From WJMT01 sp964599635 (GTDB lineage Bacteria; Acidobacteriota; Aminicenantia; Aminicenantales; Aminicenantaceae), in NCBI GenBank assembly GCA_964599635.1, contig CAZRGM010000037.1:1-19603 (forward strand): DNA of 19,603 bases, given 5' to 3'. Positions 1 through 7,631 of this stretch are shown here, in pieces. The number at the start of each line of letters is the position of its first letter. Within the stretch, counting starts at the first letter, position 1. The notes below the pieces were generated by a model. That model saw only the letters and a program-made list of their open reading frames with translations. It was not told the DNA's origin and searched no databases. Both the position numbers and the translations under genes were made by a program.

Positions 1-90
1 AAAAATGTTCCATTCATTGTTCTTGAAAAAATCATGCAGATCGCTGAAAATGAAATAATAATGGATACATCGCCATTTTTTTATGAATAA
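1..90 (+). CDS. 3' part of the small ORF carried by the repeat element
   Basis: Thirty codons run open from position 1 to the TAA at 88-90. They encode the same C-terminal peptide, ending DTSPFFYE, as the complete 39-codon ORF at 19477-19596. The single nucleotide difference between the copies (CCA against CCG) is synonymous for proline. The 5' end is cut by the window edge. I do not recognise the peptide, and whether it is translated is unknown. Confidence 0.4.
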   Translation, partial: KNVPFIVLEKIMQIAENEIIMDTSPFFYE

Positions 91-99
91 GTCAGGTTA
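1..99 (+). repeat. Right part of dispersed MITE-like element
   Basis: Positions 1-97 match 19507-19603 with a single mismatch (a at 12, g at 19518), and 13-97 are identical. The copy ends in the right terminal repeat GAATAAGTCAGGTTA at 85-99. Its left part lies outside the window. The end of the repeat is only 12 bases before the ATG at 112, so the element supplies most of the visible 5' region of the next operon. Seen directly; calling it a mobile-type element is inference. Confidence 0.85.
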
Positions 100-111
100 G
101 GTGAGGATGAA

Positions 112-1362
112 ATGTCTCAAACAAGATTAGGAATAGGATTTATAGGAGCAGGCTTTATCACAAATTTTCATATCCGATCCTGGGTTGGAGTTCGGGATGC
201 GGATATTCTGGGAATCGTAAGCCGAAGCGAGGAAAGAGCTAAACAGGCAGCAAACCTTGCGCACAAGCTCAGGGTCGGAGATGCTCAGGTGTATCCTACT
301 GTTTCTGAAATGGCAGCGTCTCCGGATATTGATGCGCTCTGGATATGTGCCCCGAATTACAGCCGGATCGAAATCATGGAAGAAATTGTTTATACGGTCA
401 AATCAGGGAGAGGAGAGATCATTGGAGTGGCCTGCGAGAAGCCGTTGGGCCGAAACGTTCAAGAGGCTGAAAAGATGCTGTCTCTTGCCCGGGAAGCAGG
501 CATTTTGGACGGATATCTCGAGGATCAGATCTTTTCTCCAGCCGTGGTACGCGGCAAAGAAATCCTATGGACTAGAGGAGCCGCCACCACGGGGAGGCCC
601 TACCTGGCCCGGGCTTCTGAGGAACACGGAGGCCCCCATAGGCCTTGGTTCTGGGAAGGATCCCTTCAAGGAGGAGGCGTGATCAACGACATGATGTGTC
701 ATTCCGTGGAAGAAGCGCGTTACATGCTGACCCCTCCCGGAGCATCGAGAAATGTGATCATACCCAAGAAGGTGATGGCATATGCTGATTGTTTGAAGTG
801 GCAGCAGGATTTTTATGCCAAAGATCTTGCTAGAAAAAGCCAAGGAGAATTGGACTATCTGAACCGCCCCGCTGAAGATTTTGCCCGTGCTCTTATTGAA
901 TATGAGGGAGAAAAAGGAGAAAGGCTGGTGGTGGAGACCACCACTTCCTGGTGCTATGTGGGTGCTGGATTGAGGTTAAGCATGGAGCTTTTAGGCCCGG
1001 AGTATTCCATGTCTATCAACACATTGGATTCTAATTTGAAGATATTTTTCAGCCGTAATGTGCGAGGAGAACAGGGAGAGGATCTAGTGGAGAAACAGAA
1101 CGCGGAAACAGGATTGATGCCCATTGTCAGCAGTGAGGAAATTGAGTATGGCTATACGGATGAGAATCGGCATATGGTCCAGTCTTTTTTAGATGGGAAA
1201 CGGCCTATGGAAAATTTCAGCGACGGCGTTGAAGTCACCAAACTTCTCATGGCCGCTTATATGAGTATAGAGAAGGGAGAAACCATTCAATTTCCTCCTG
1301 AGGGGCTGGAAACATTTATTCCAGCGGTGGCCAAGGGGGAATGGAATCCAAAAAAAATATAA
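112..1362 (+). CDS. Gfo/Idh/MocA family NAD(P)-dependent sugar oxidoreductase
   Basis: This 416-residue protein is a probable cytoplasmic dehydrogenase acting on a sugar or sugar derivative. The N-terminus has the Rossmann motif GFIGAGFI at about residues 9-16. The family motif EKPLG follows, with K110 as the usual active-site lysine. The D-x3-H pattern in the C-terminal domain is present as D193 and H197, after a GGG run. The start is supported by GAGG at 103-106, five bases before the ATG. It ends nine bases before the next gene, so the two are co-transcribed. The neighbour is a TIM barrel-DUF1080 fusion, which suggests oxidation or reduction of a 3-keto sugar intermediate. The exact substrate cannot be read from sequence. 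There is no signal peptide. Confidence 0.88.
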   Translation: MSQTRLGIGFIGAGFITNFHIRSWVGVRDADILGIVSRSEERAKQAANLAHKLRVGDAQVYPTVSEMAASPDIDALWICAPNYSRIEIMEEIVYTVKSGRGEIIGVACEKPLGRNVQEAEKMLSLAREAGILDGYLEDQIFSPAVVRGKEILWTRGAATTGRPYLARASEEHGGPHRPWFWEGSLQGGGVINDMMCHSVEEARYMLTPPGASRNVIIPKKVMAYADCLKWQQDFYAKDLARKSQGELDYLNRPAEDFARALIEYEGEKGERLVVETTTSWCYVGAGLRLSMELLGPEYSMSINTLDSNLKIFFSRNVRGEQGEDLVEKQNAETGLMPIVSSEEIEYGYTDENRHMVQSFLDGKRPMENFSDGVEVTKLLMAAYMSIEKGETIQFPPEGLETFIPAVAKGEWNPKKI

Positions 1363-1371
1363 TCAGGAGGA

Positions 1372-2856
1372 ATGATGAAACAAAAAAAATACATGACTTT
1401 GATATGGGCTTTTCTTTTGGCTTTTTCTTGTTTCAGTGGAGAGCAAGCCGCTGGAGAGGAAAAATCCGTCATTGAAGAGAGCTTGTCCCGAGTCGAACGA
1501 ATTCCATATTCTGAAGTCAGAATTGAAGAGTTTCCATTCGCAGTTCAATGCTGGACATTTCGCAAATTTTCCTTTTTTGAGACACTGGAAAAAGTCAAAG
1601 ACCTGGGAGTTAAGTATCTGGAAGCCTATCCAGGGCAGATGCTCGACAGAAACAGTCCTGGTATCAAAATGGATCACAATTTAAATGAACAGCAGAGGGA
1701 AGAGGTGAAGAAGGCTTGTAGAGAACACGGCATCACGCTGGTGAGCTATGGAGTGGTTCATTTTGATAACACAGAAGAGAGCATGAAAAAGGTATTCGAG
1801 TTTGCAAAGGAGATGGGGATTCGAACCATTGTCACAGAACCAGCTTTTGATGATTTTTCTCTGCTTGAAGAGATGGTCAAAAAATATAATGTAAAAATTG
1901 CCATACACAATCATCCGGAGCCCACGAAATACGCCCGGCCGGAAACAGTCCTGAGTCATGTCAAAAGCCTGGATGAAAGAATCGGCGCCTGTGCCGATAC
2001 CGGGCACTGGATGAGAACTGGAGTGAATCCAGTGGAGGCGCTCCGTCTTCTGGAGGGAAGAATCATCAATGTTCATTTAAAAGATCTGAATGTGTTCGCA
2101 GATAAAAAAGCTTATGATGTTCCTTTTGGTCAGGGAGAGGCCCATATCCATGATATTCTTGCTGAATTGACCCTCCAGAACTATTCAGGCTTTCTGGCTA
2201 TAGAGCATGAGAATCCAAAGGAAGTTAATCATCCTTCACCCTCTGTAAAAAAGGGAATGCAATATGTCGACAGCATTACCTATTACAAAGGCTATGAAGA
2301 AATTTTAAGCCGAAGCCATGGAAGTTTTTCCAAACACGGCTGGAATCACTACGGGCCCGGATATTTTATTCTGGATGAAAAAACCGGGATTTTGAAGTCT
2401 CAGGGTGGCATGGGATTATTTTGGTACGCAAGAAAAATGTATCAGGATTTCATCTTGGAACTGGATTTTAAGTGCTCTAGGGAAGACACCAATTCAGGAA
2501 TTTTTTTAAGAGTGCCTGAAGTCCCGGTGAGCGATAGTTATATCTATCATTCATTTGAAATACAGATCTACGATAAAGGTGAGAACATCCATAAGACTGG
2601 GGCGGTGTATGATGCGGAAGCCCCAACTAAAGATGCGTATAAAGAAACAGGAGAGTGGAATCATTTTAAGATCACTTTTCAGGGGGATCAGATTCAGGTG
2701 GAGCTGAACGGAGAAAAAATTCTAGATTGGGCCGCAGAGCCCAGGGGCAAAGTGAGGGATTTTGCTGATAAAGGGCACATCGGACTTCAGAACCATGACA
2801 GTTTGTCTCCGGTTTATTTTAGGAATATTTTTATCAAAGAAATTCAGCAATTTTGA
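1372..2856 (+). CDS. Secreted sugar isomerase-like TIM barrel fused to DUF1080
   Basis: This 494-residue protein has two domains. Residues 1 to about 27 form a signal peptide with a hydrophobic core; a cysteine follows LAFS, but the lipobox is poor. Residues about 50-310 form a xylose isomerase-like TIM barrel keeping a metal-site set: E156, H179/H181, D209, H212, H235 and E278. Residues about 318-494 form a DUF1080 (3-keto-disaccharide hydrolase, PF06439) beta-sandwich with the typical NSGIFLR and GHIGLQNHD segments. DUF1080 proteins are known to act on 3-keto-glycosides, and isomerase-like barrels occur as partners in such pathways; the pairing here is my inference. AGGAGG at 1365-1370 lies one base from the ATG at 1372 and four from the ATG at 1375, so 1375 may be the true start. 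The stop codon overlaps a repeat copy. Confidence 0.85.
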   Translation: MMKQKKYMTLIWAFLLAFSCFSGEQAAGEEKSVIEESLSRVERIPYSEVRIEEFPFAVQCWTFRKFSFFETLEKVKDLGVKYLEAYPGQMLDRNSPGIKMDHNLNEQQREEVKKACREHGITLVSYGVVHFDNTEESMKKVFEFAKEMGIRTIVTEPAFDDFSLLEEMVKKYNVKIAIHNHPEPTKYARPETVLSHVKSLDERIGACADTGHWMRTGVNPVEALRLLEGRIINVHLKDLNVFADKKAYDVPFGQGEAHIHDILAELTLQNYSGFLAIEHENPKEVNHPSPSVKKGMQYVDSITYYKGYEEILSRSHGSFSKHGWNHYGPGYFILDEKTGILKSQGGMGLFWYARKMYQDFILELDFKCSREDTNSGIFLRVPEVPVSDSYIYHSFEIQIYDKGENIHKTGAVYDAEAPTKDAYKETGEWNHFKITFQGDQIQVELNGEKILDWAAEPRGKVRDFADKGHIGLQNHDSLSPVYFRNIFIKEIQQF

Positions 2857-2879
2857 CTCGTGAATAATTCTGGTTAAAT
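2855..2879 (-). repeat. Solo left end of the dispersed element
   Basis: On the plus strand this reads GACTCGTGAATAATTC followed by TGGTTAAAT, matching the copies at 11936-11960, 14751-14775 and 19344-19368. It therefore represents the element's left end in minus orientation. It fills most of the 30-base gap between two convergent genes, and its first two bases are the last two of the upstream TGA stop codon. The core GAATAATTC is nearly self-complementary. No terminator-like hairpin with a T-run is visible in the gap. Confidence 0.75.
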
Positions 2880-2886
2880 AGACTGG

Positions 2887-4461
2887 CTACAGTTGGGATT
2901 TGAGCTGATGCTGAAGGGCAAAAGGATCCTCTCCTTCTTTTCCTTGGATTCGCTGAACGAGGGCTTGAAAAAGACGCTTCTGAAGCCGATATAAGGGGAT
3001 AGCATCTGGACTGGGTTTTTTTTTGGCTTGATGGTCCAGCTTCACATAGGTAGAGGTCAGCTGTTCCAATGTTTGTTTTGTTCCCGCTTCCCTTCCCCAA
3101 ACCCAGGCTGCATGAAGGGCAGCGCCCAGGGCTGCTCCTTCTCCCAGTACAGGGATGGTTTCGGCTTCGAAGATATCAGCAATAGCCTGCCTCCAGGCAT
3201 CAGATTTGGATAGCCCCCCAGTGAGACGTATCTGTTTTGTCTTGACAGGCATGCGTTTGAAACCTTGATAAAGATTGAGGATGTGTCCCTCCAGGACTGC
3301 CCGGCACAAAATTTTTTTATTGAAATCATTTAACTTAAATCCAAAGTAAATTGGGGAGGCCAAAGGAATATCCGGAGTTCTTTCCCCCACATACCAGGGT
3401 ATCAGTAACCGGCCTTGATTTCCTGGTTTTGTTTGGTGGATGATCTGAGTGAATTCATCATGAGAAATTTGGTATTTTTTGAGGAGGGTGTTGTATCCAT
3501 TGGACAGGTTTGAGACACAAAGCAGGGGGAGGTAATTCCCAGTGCTGTCGCAATAGCAGGCGATTTCCCCTGAGGGATCTATATAGGGGTCATTGAGAAA
3601 AGTGAAGGCTGTTCCGCTGGTTCCCAGGCTTATGGATAAGATACCGGCCTGGATGTTTCCTGTTCCTACCGCTCCATACATGTTGTCTCCAGAGCCAGCA
3701 TCGATTTTGCACTTTGGCGAAAAACCGTACTTTTTAGCCAGAGTAGGTGAGATCACCCCGATGGTACGGCTGGAAGCCTGGACAGGAGGCAGTTTTTCTT
3801 GAAGAGAGGGATCTATGGCTTGGATGACTCTTTCTGACCACTTTTTGGTTTTTGGATTCCACAAAGCAGTCCCGGATGTGTCCCCGGGTTCCATGACTTT
3901 GATCCCTCCAGTTAGAAACCAGTTGATGTAATTATGAACCACCATGAAAGTGTGTGTTCTTTTAAAATTTTCCGGTTCGTGTCTCATCATATGCAGGATT
4001 TTCGGAGCGGTATAGCCGGTTTTTTGGCTGTTCCCTACTTCTTTGATCATCATATCCTTTCCCCCCACGGCTTGAGTGAGAAGTTCACATTCTTCGGCTG
4101 TTGAAAAATCATTCCAGAGCTTACTTGTTCTACGGGTTAAATTCCCCTGGGAATCCAGAGAAACCAGCCCGTGCTGCTGTCCTGATACCGAGATACACAG
4201 AATTTTTTCTTGACGGATTTTTGATTTTTCAAGCCTTTTAAAAAGAGCCTCTATGGCTTCAATCCACATCTGAGGGTTTGATTCTGAACAACCCTCCTTG
4301 AGACCTTTGATGGTGCCGTTTTGAGTTTGGTAGTGTGGGAGGTCACGGTCATAATTTATGGAGTCCACATAGACCACGTCTTCCTTTTTGGTGTCTAAAA
4401 TTAACAGCTTACATCCTTGAGTGGAAACATCGATTCCGGCAAAAAGCGATCCGTTATTCAT
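2887..4461 (-). CDS. xylB: FGGY-family carbohydrate kinase, xylulokinase-like
   Basis: This 524-residue cytoplasmic kinase probably phosphorylates D-xylulose or a related ketose with ATP. It opens with GIDVSTQGCK, the phosphate-binding segment of the FGGY fold. It has the xylulokinase-type SGQQHGLV motif near residue 93, and the catalytic aspartate D259 sits in GSGDNMYGAVG. SLGTSGTAF and RLTGGLSKS are the C-terminal ATP-site motifs. Length fits the family. It lies 23 bases after the NusG-II gene on the same strand, so it could be the last gene of the Rnf transcript, though no functional link is obvious. No clear ribosome binding site precedes the ATG. It could be another FGGY kinase, since substrate assignment within the family is uncertain. 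Confidence 0.8.
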   Translation of the reverse strand: MNNGSLFAGIDVSTQGCKLLILDTKKEDVVYVDSINYDRDLPHYQTQNGTIKGLKEGCSESNPQMWIEAIEALFKRLEKSKIRQEKILCISVSGQQHGLVSLDSQGNLTRRTSKLWNDFSTAEECELLTQAVGGKDMMIKEVGNSQKTGYTAPKILHMMRHEPENFKRTHTFMVVHNYINWFLTGGIKVMEPGDTSGTALWNPKTKKWSERVIQAIDPSLQEKLPPVQASSRTIGVISPTLAKKYGFSPKCKIDAGSGDNMYGAVGTGNIQAGILSISLGTSGTAFTFLNDPYIDPSGEIACYCDSTGNYLPLLCVSNLSNGYNTLLKKYQISHDEFTQIIHQTKPGNQGRLLIPWYVGERTPDIPLASPIYFGFKLNDFNKKILCRAVLEGHILNLYQGFKRMPVKTKQIRLTGGLSKSDAWRQAIADIFEAETIPVLGEGAALGAALHAAWVWGREAGTKQTLEQLTSTYVKLDHQAKKKPSPDAIPLYRLQKRLFQALVQRIQGKEGEDPFALQHQLKSQL

Positions 4462-4484
4462 TAAGTTGTTTTTAAAGAATAAGC

Positions 4485-5216
4485 TCAGCCTATAGATGTA
4501 TCTATGAGGTTGGTTCTGTCAATTTCAATAAGGAAGCGATTGGGAGCACAAATAATGCGTTCCCCTGCAAAAGATATAGGAGGAGTGAGACAGCATATTT
4601 TATGACGGCATGAAGAATCATTGACCCAAACTTTTCCATTATTGACACTCACTGATATCTTCCCTGTTTTGCATTGATAGAGACTGGTTTTGTTTTTATT
4701 TAGAGGCAGAGAGTCTATCTTTGACCCTTGGCTGAAAATTGAAATTGATTTTCCGATTATCCTTTGTTTGTGTCCCTTGAAAGAAGCAATGGTTAAGGTG
4801 GAAGAGAGATTATTTGTTCTGTTTATTTCTTTCCATAGGGAGAGCAATCTTTGGGACCGAATATCCCAAACTTCTCCGTTTCTTGCCAGGGTAAATGATG
4901 GACGGATCTTATGTTGAAGCGTTCGGGATGAGATGGAAAGGTCCGAATGATTGGGAAGAGGAGAAAAAGACCATCCTTTTTTCTCGAGTTCCCTAGTCAG
5001 TTTTTCTGCAGCAGGAAAGGAGTTCAGCAGCGTAAAAGTGCGGCCGGTATTTAATCTGTAATTTTTCAGCTCTTCGAGAAGAGTCGGAAGAATCTCATGG
5101 GGACTTTCAGAGATGAGATGCAGCTCTGATGAGCTTTGTGTTTTCTTAGAACCAAGAACAAATTTGCTTAGCAGGGGAGCGGATACAAGAGTTTGGATGA
5201 AGTGACGTCTATTCAT
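4485..5216 (-). CDS. Tat-type exported protein with C-terminal NusG domain II
   Basis: This is a 243-residue protein. The N-terminus NRRHFIQTLVSAPLLSKF resembles a twin-arginine signal, so export across the membrane is likely. Residues about 30-145 are not recognised. Residues about 150-235 match the NusG domain II family (PF07009): VSVNNGKVWV, then C203 and C208 in SCRHKIC, then GERIICAPN with C223 and a final FLIEI. Such domains are commonly encoded beside Rnf or flavin-linked membrane systems rather than in transcription factors. It overlaps the RseC gene by 8 bases at the end of the rnf operon. C182 and C209 are additional cysteines. A role as an extracytoplasmic accessory factor of Rnf is inference. 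Confidence 0.7.
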   Translation of the reverse strand: MNRRHFIQTLVSAPLLSKFVLGSKKTQSSSELHLISESPHEILPTLLEELKNYRLNTGRTFTLLNSFPAAEKLTRELEKKGWSFSPLPNHSDLSISSRTLQHKIRPSFTLARNGEVWDIRSQRLLSLWKEINRTNNLSSTLTIASFKGHKQRIIGKSISIFSQGSKIDSLPLNKNKTSLYQCKTGKISVSVNNGKVWVNDSSCRHKICCLTPPISFAGERIICAPNRFLIEIDRTNLIDTSIG

Positions 5217-5640
5217 GATAATCTCCTTCTTTTATTATACTTATAATTTCAGGATAAAGGTTCATTTTTTTAATGCGGACAAAAAGAAAAAGTCCGGCGA
5301 TCACTAACCCCAGGAAAAAACCGATCATTCCTCCTGTCGGAGGGGGAAAAGGGAAAAAGGCAGCGGTGAAAAAGCCCAGAAGCATGCCTAATAAAGAGGC
5401 AAAGAGCATCAAACCGAACAACATAATCAGGGCCTTGTTGTATTTTTCTTCAGGAATATCAATCATCACCTCATCTCCTGGGGCTGCTTTGACTGGGTTT
5501 AACGCTTTGAAAAGACCTCTTTCGTATTTTTTATTTGAGAAGAGGTGGCGGGCTGCACATTTTTGACAGCCGGATACACAGTCCAGTTTGATCTGTGCGA
5601 AAGGTCCTTTCAAAGAGATGATTTTTCCTTTATCCTTCAT
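5209..5640 (-). CDS. rseC: SoxR-reducing system protein RseC family
   Basis: This 143-residue membrane protein has a cytoplasmic N-terminal domain with three cysteines, C21, C25 and C28, in CVSGCQKC. These are the kind of residues that could carry a redox centre. Two transmembrane segments follow at about residues 68-92 and 100-121, separated by a short FPFPPP turn. This is the layout of the RseC/MucC family (PF04246), which in E. coli works with the Rsx (Rnf-like) complex to keep SoxR reduced. It starts 11 bases inside rnfB and overlaps the next gene by 8, so it is translationally coupled to the Rnf operon. A direct role in Rnf assembly or electron transfer is plausible but not shown. Confidence 0.8.
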   Translation of the reverse strand: MKDKGKIISLKGPFAQIKLDCVSGCQKCAARHLFSNKKYERGLFKALNPVKAAPGDEVMIDIPEEKYNKALIMLFGLMLFASLLGMLLGFFTAAFFPFPPPTGGMIGFFLGLVIAGLFLFVRIKKMNLYPEIISIIKEGDYHE

Positions 5641-6442
5641 GATTTTCTTCTTTTTTGATTCGTCCGATGGCGTTCGTGGGACATTTTTCTACGGCTGGAA
5701 TTTTTTCAGGATCTATTTTTTTATAGTCTTTGATGACAGCGAGATTATTCTCTAAAGTGATAGCCTCCGGACAGGCCTTGACACATATGCCGCATGCGAA
5801 GCACGCATTTTTACAGACTTTTCTTGCGGCCGTGCCCATATGAGAACGGCAGAAAACCATAATATTTTGTGTGATGGGCTGGAGGTCAATGATATCTCGG
5901 GGGCAGGCTTTGACACATTCGCCACAGGCTGTACATTTTTCTTCAAACACTATGGGAAGCCCATCTTCCCCCATGGCCATAGCATCAAAAGGGCATGAAT
6001 CCACACAGTCTCCATAACCCAGACAGCCGTAGGGGCACTGTTTATTGCCTCCCAGAATATGGGCAGCTTGACATGTGGTGACTCCTAGGTAGATTCCCTT
6101 GTCCAGTGCGGCCTCTTTAGTGCCTCGGCAGTGGATTCTGGCGACTTTTTTGACTGTCTTCCCTGCTTCTGTTCCCATAATGTCGGCGATTTCTTGGGCA
6201 ACGTCGTCTCCTCCGACGGTACATCCGTTCGGTTCTGCTTCTCCTTTGGCTACAGCCTCTGCAAAAGGACGGCAGCCTGAATATCCGCAGGCTCCACAAT
6301 TTATCTGGGGCAAAAGTTCATAAATCTTTTCAACTTTTGGATCTTCCTCCACTTTGAGTTTCCGGTAGGCAATCGAAAGACCGATAGAAAGCAGCAGGCC
6401 TAAGAGGCCCATAGTCAAAATAGGTATCAGAATATCCGTCAT
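5630..6442 (-). CDS. rnfB: Rnf complex subunit RnfB, long iron-sulfur form
   Basis: This 270-residue subunit receives electrons from ferredoxin. A single N-terminal membrane anchor (residues 4-26) is followed by the Fes domain with C49, C52, C57 and C74. Next is a run of ferredoxin-type motifs: CPYGCLGYGDCVDSCP, CTACGECVKACP and CKNACFACGICVKACP, with a last CP near residue 256. Several [4Fe-4S] clusters are implied. The length and motif number resemble RnfB of anaerobes such as Clostridia and Thermotogae rather than the short E. coli RsxB. It overlaps rnfA by 4 bases and the RseC gene by 11. All cluster cysteines appear intact. Confidence 0.95.
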   Translation of the reverse strand: MTDILIPILTMGLLGLLLSIGLSIAYRKLKVEEDPKVEKIYELLPQINCGACGYSGCRPFAEAVAKGEAEPNGCTVGGDDVAQEIADIMGTEAGKTVKKVARIHCRGTKEAALDKGIYLGVTTCQAAHILGGNKQCPYGCLGYGDCVDSCPFDAMAMGEDGLPIVFEEKCTACGECVKACPRDIIDLQPITQNIMVFCRSHMGTAARKVCKNACFACGICVKACPEAITLENNLAVIKDYKKIDPEKIPAVEKCPTNAIGRIKKEENHEG

Positions 6443-7014
6443 TTGATCATCCCTGAAAAGCCGGAAAAGGCCAGCGCCATGATTCCCGCAACAATCAGAG
6501 CTATGCCGGCCCCTTTAAGGGGCTTGGGCACATCTGCGAGATCCAATTGTTCTCTAATGCCGGCCATCAGGACTATAGCTAAAGTAAAGCCCAAGCCCGA
6601 TCCGATCCCAAAAACGACGGTTTCGATAAAGCCGTAGCCTTTGAGTGCTGCAAGAAGAGCCAGTCCCATAATAGCGCAGTTGGTGGTTATCAAAGGCAGA
6701 TAAATACCAAGAGCTTGATAGAGAGGAGGGCTCATTTTTCTGATGAACATTTCGACAAGTTGGACTAAAGAAGCTATGACTAGGATAAATGAGACGATTT
6801 GGAGATAGTCAAGGCCGAAGGGAATAAGAATCCAGTGATTGATCATCCAGGAAGCCACAGCTGTGAGGGTCATCACAAAGGTCACAGCCATTCCCATAGA
6901 AAGCGCTGAGTCTAATTTTTTACTGACTCCTAAAAAGGGGCAAATGCCTAAAAAGTAGTAAAGCACAAAATTATTGACCAGGATGGCAGCCACAAAAATA
7001 GTCAGGATATCCAT
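6439..7014 (-). CDS. rnfA: Rnf complex membrane subunit RnfA
   Basis: This 191-residue integral membrane protein of the RnfA/NqrE family has about six hydrophobic helices. C25 in GICPFLG and C113 in TTNCAIMG lie at the positions that, with the equivalent pair in RnfE, bind the intramembrane [2Fe-2S] centre in Rnf/NQR complexes. It pairs with RnfE as an antiparallel homologue and carries electrons across the membrane. The rnfE stop overlaps its start by one base (TGATG), and its own stop overlaps the rnfB start by four. Confidence 0.95.
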   Translation of the reverse strand: MDILTIFVAAILVNNFVLYYFLGICPFLGVSKKLDSALSMGMAVTFVMTLTAVASWMINHWILIPFGLDYLQIVSFILVIASLVQLVEMFIRKMSPPLYQALGIYLPLITTNCAIMGLALLAALKGYGFIETVVFGIGSGLGFTLAIVLMAGIREQLDLADVPKPLKGAGIALIVAGIMALAFSGFSGMIK

Positions 7015-7631
7015 CAGGCGCTCCTTTTCTTGGTCTTGGTATCTATCAGTATGACTATCCCTAAAAGGACTCCCAGGGTGATGAATGCGCCAGCAGGAAG
7101 GATCATGATGATCCAGGGTTTAAACCATGACCCCATCACTTGGAAGCCCAGAAAAGTTCCGGATCCCAGGAGTTCTCTTATTGAGCTCAGGACTAATAAT
7201 GACAGGATAAAACCGGTGCTCATCCCAAGAGCATCTACAAGAGAGCGGACTACAGAATTCCTTGATGAGAAGGCTTCCTGCCGTCCTAAAATAATACAGT
7301 TGACCACTATGAGAGGGACGTAGGGACCAAGAGCCTTAGAGATGGGAGGAAAAAAGGCGGCTAAAAATCGGTCTGCAATCGTGACAAATGAAGCAATGAT
7401 GACAATAAATGTCGCAATCCGCACCTGGTTGGGAATGAATTTTTTGATTGAGGAAACAACAAAAGAGCTCAGAATCAAGACAAAAGCGGTGGCAAGTCCC
7501 ATGGCAATGCCGTTGATCACAGCATTTGTCACTGCAAGGGTGGGGCACATGCCAAGAAGCTGTCTGAATATTGGATTCTCGTCCCAAAGTCCTTTGAGAT
7601 ACTCTGCGCCGATGCTCTTTTTACTTGACAT
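7014..7631 (-). CDS. rnfE: Rnf complex membrane subunit RnfE
   Basis: This 205-residue integral membrane protein is homologous to RnfA and NqrD. C29 in LGMCPTLAV and C112 in VVNCIILGR provide the second half of the predicted [2Fe-2S] site. GRQEAFSSRN is the usual RnfE segment just after the second cysteine. About six transmembrane helices are apparent. The start lies 11 bases inside the end of rnfG, and the stop shares one base with the rnfA start, giving tight coupling. Confidence 0.95.
   Translation of the reverse strand: MSSKKSIGAEYLKGLWDENPIFRQLLGMCPTLAVTNAVINGIAMGLATAFVLILSSFVVSSIKKFIPNQVRIATFIVIIASFVTIADRFLAAFFPPISKALGPYVPLIVVNCIILGRQEAFSSRNSVVRSLVDALGMSTGFILSLLVLSSIRELLGSGTFLGFQVMGSWFKPWIIMILPAGAFITLGVLLGIVILIDTKTKKRSA

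Noticed and set aside
257..682. Open frame of 141 codons overlapping the Gfo/Idh/MocA gene
   Set aside because: It lies in another frame of a gene with clear family motifs and has no recognisable domain of its own.
1372..1440. Lipoprotein signal in the TIM barrel-DUF1080 protein
   Set aside because: A cysteine follows LAFS, but phenylalanine at -2 makes a poor lipobox; an ordinary signal peptide is preferred.
4485..5216. Transcription elongation factor NusG
   Set aside because: Only the domain II-type region is present; there is no NGN domain, and the protein has an export signal.
5752..5946. Second minus-strand open frame within rnfB
   Set aside because: This is a frame-shifted shadow of the cysteine-rich rnfB region.
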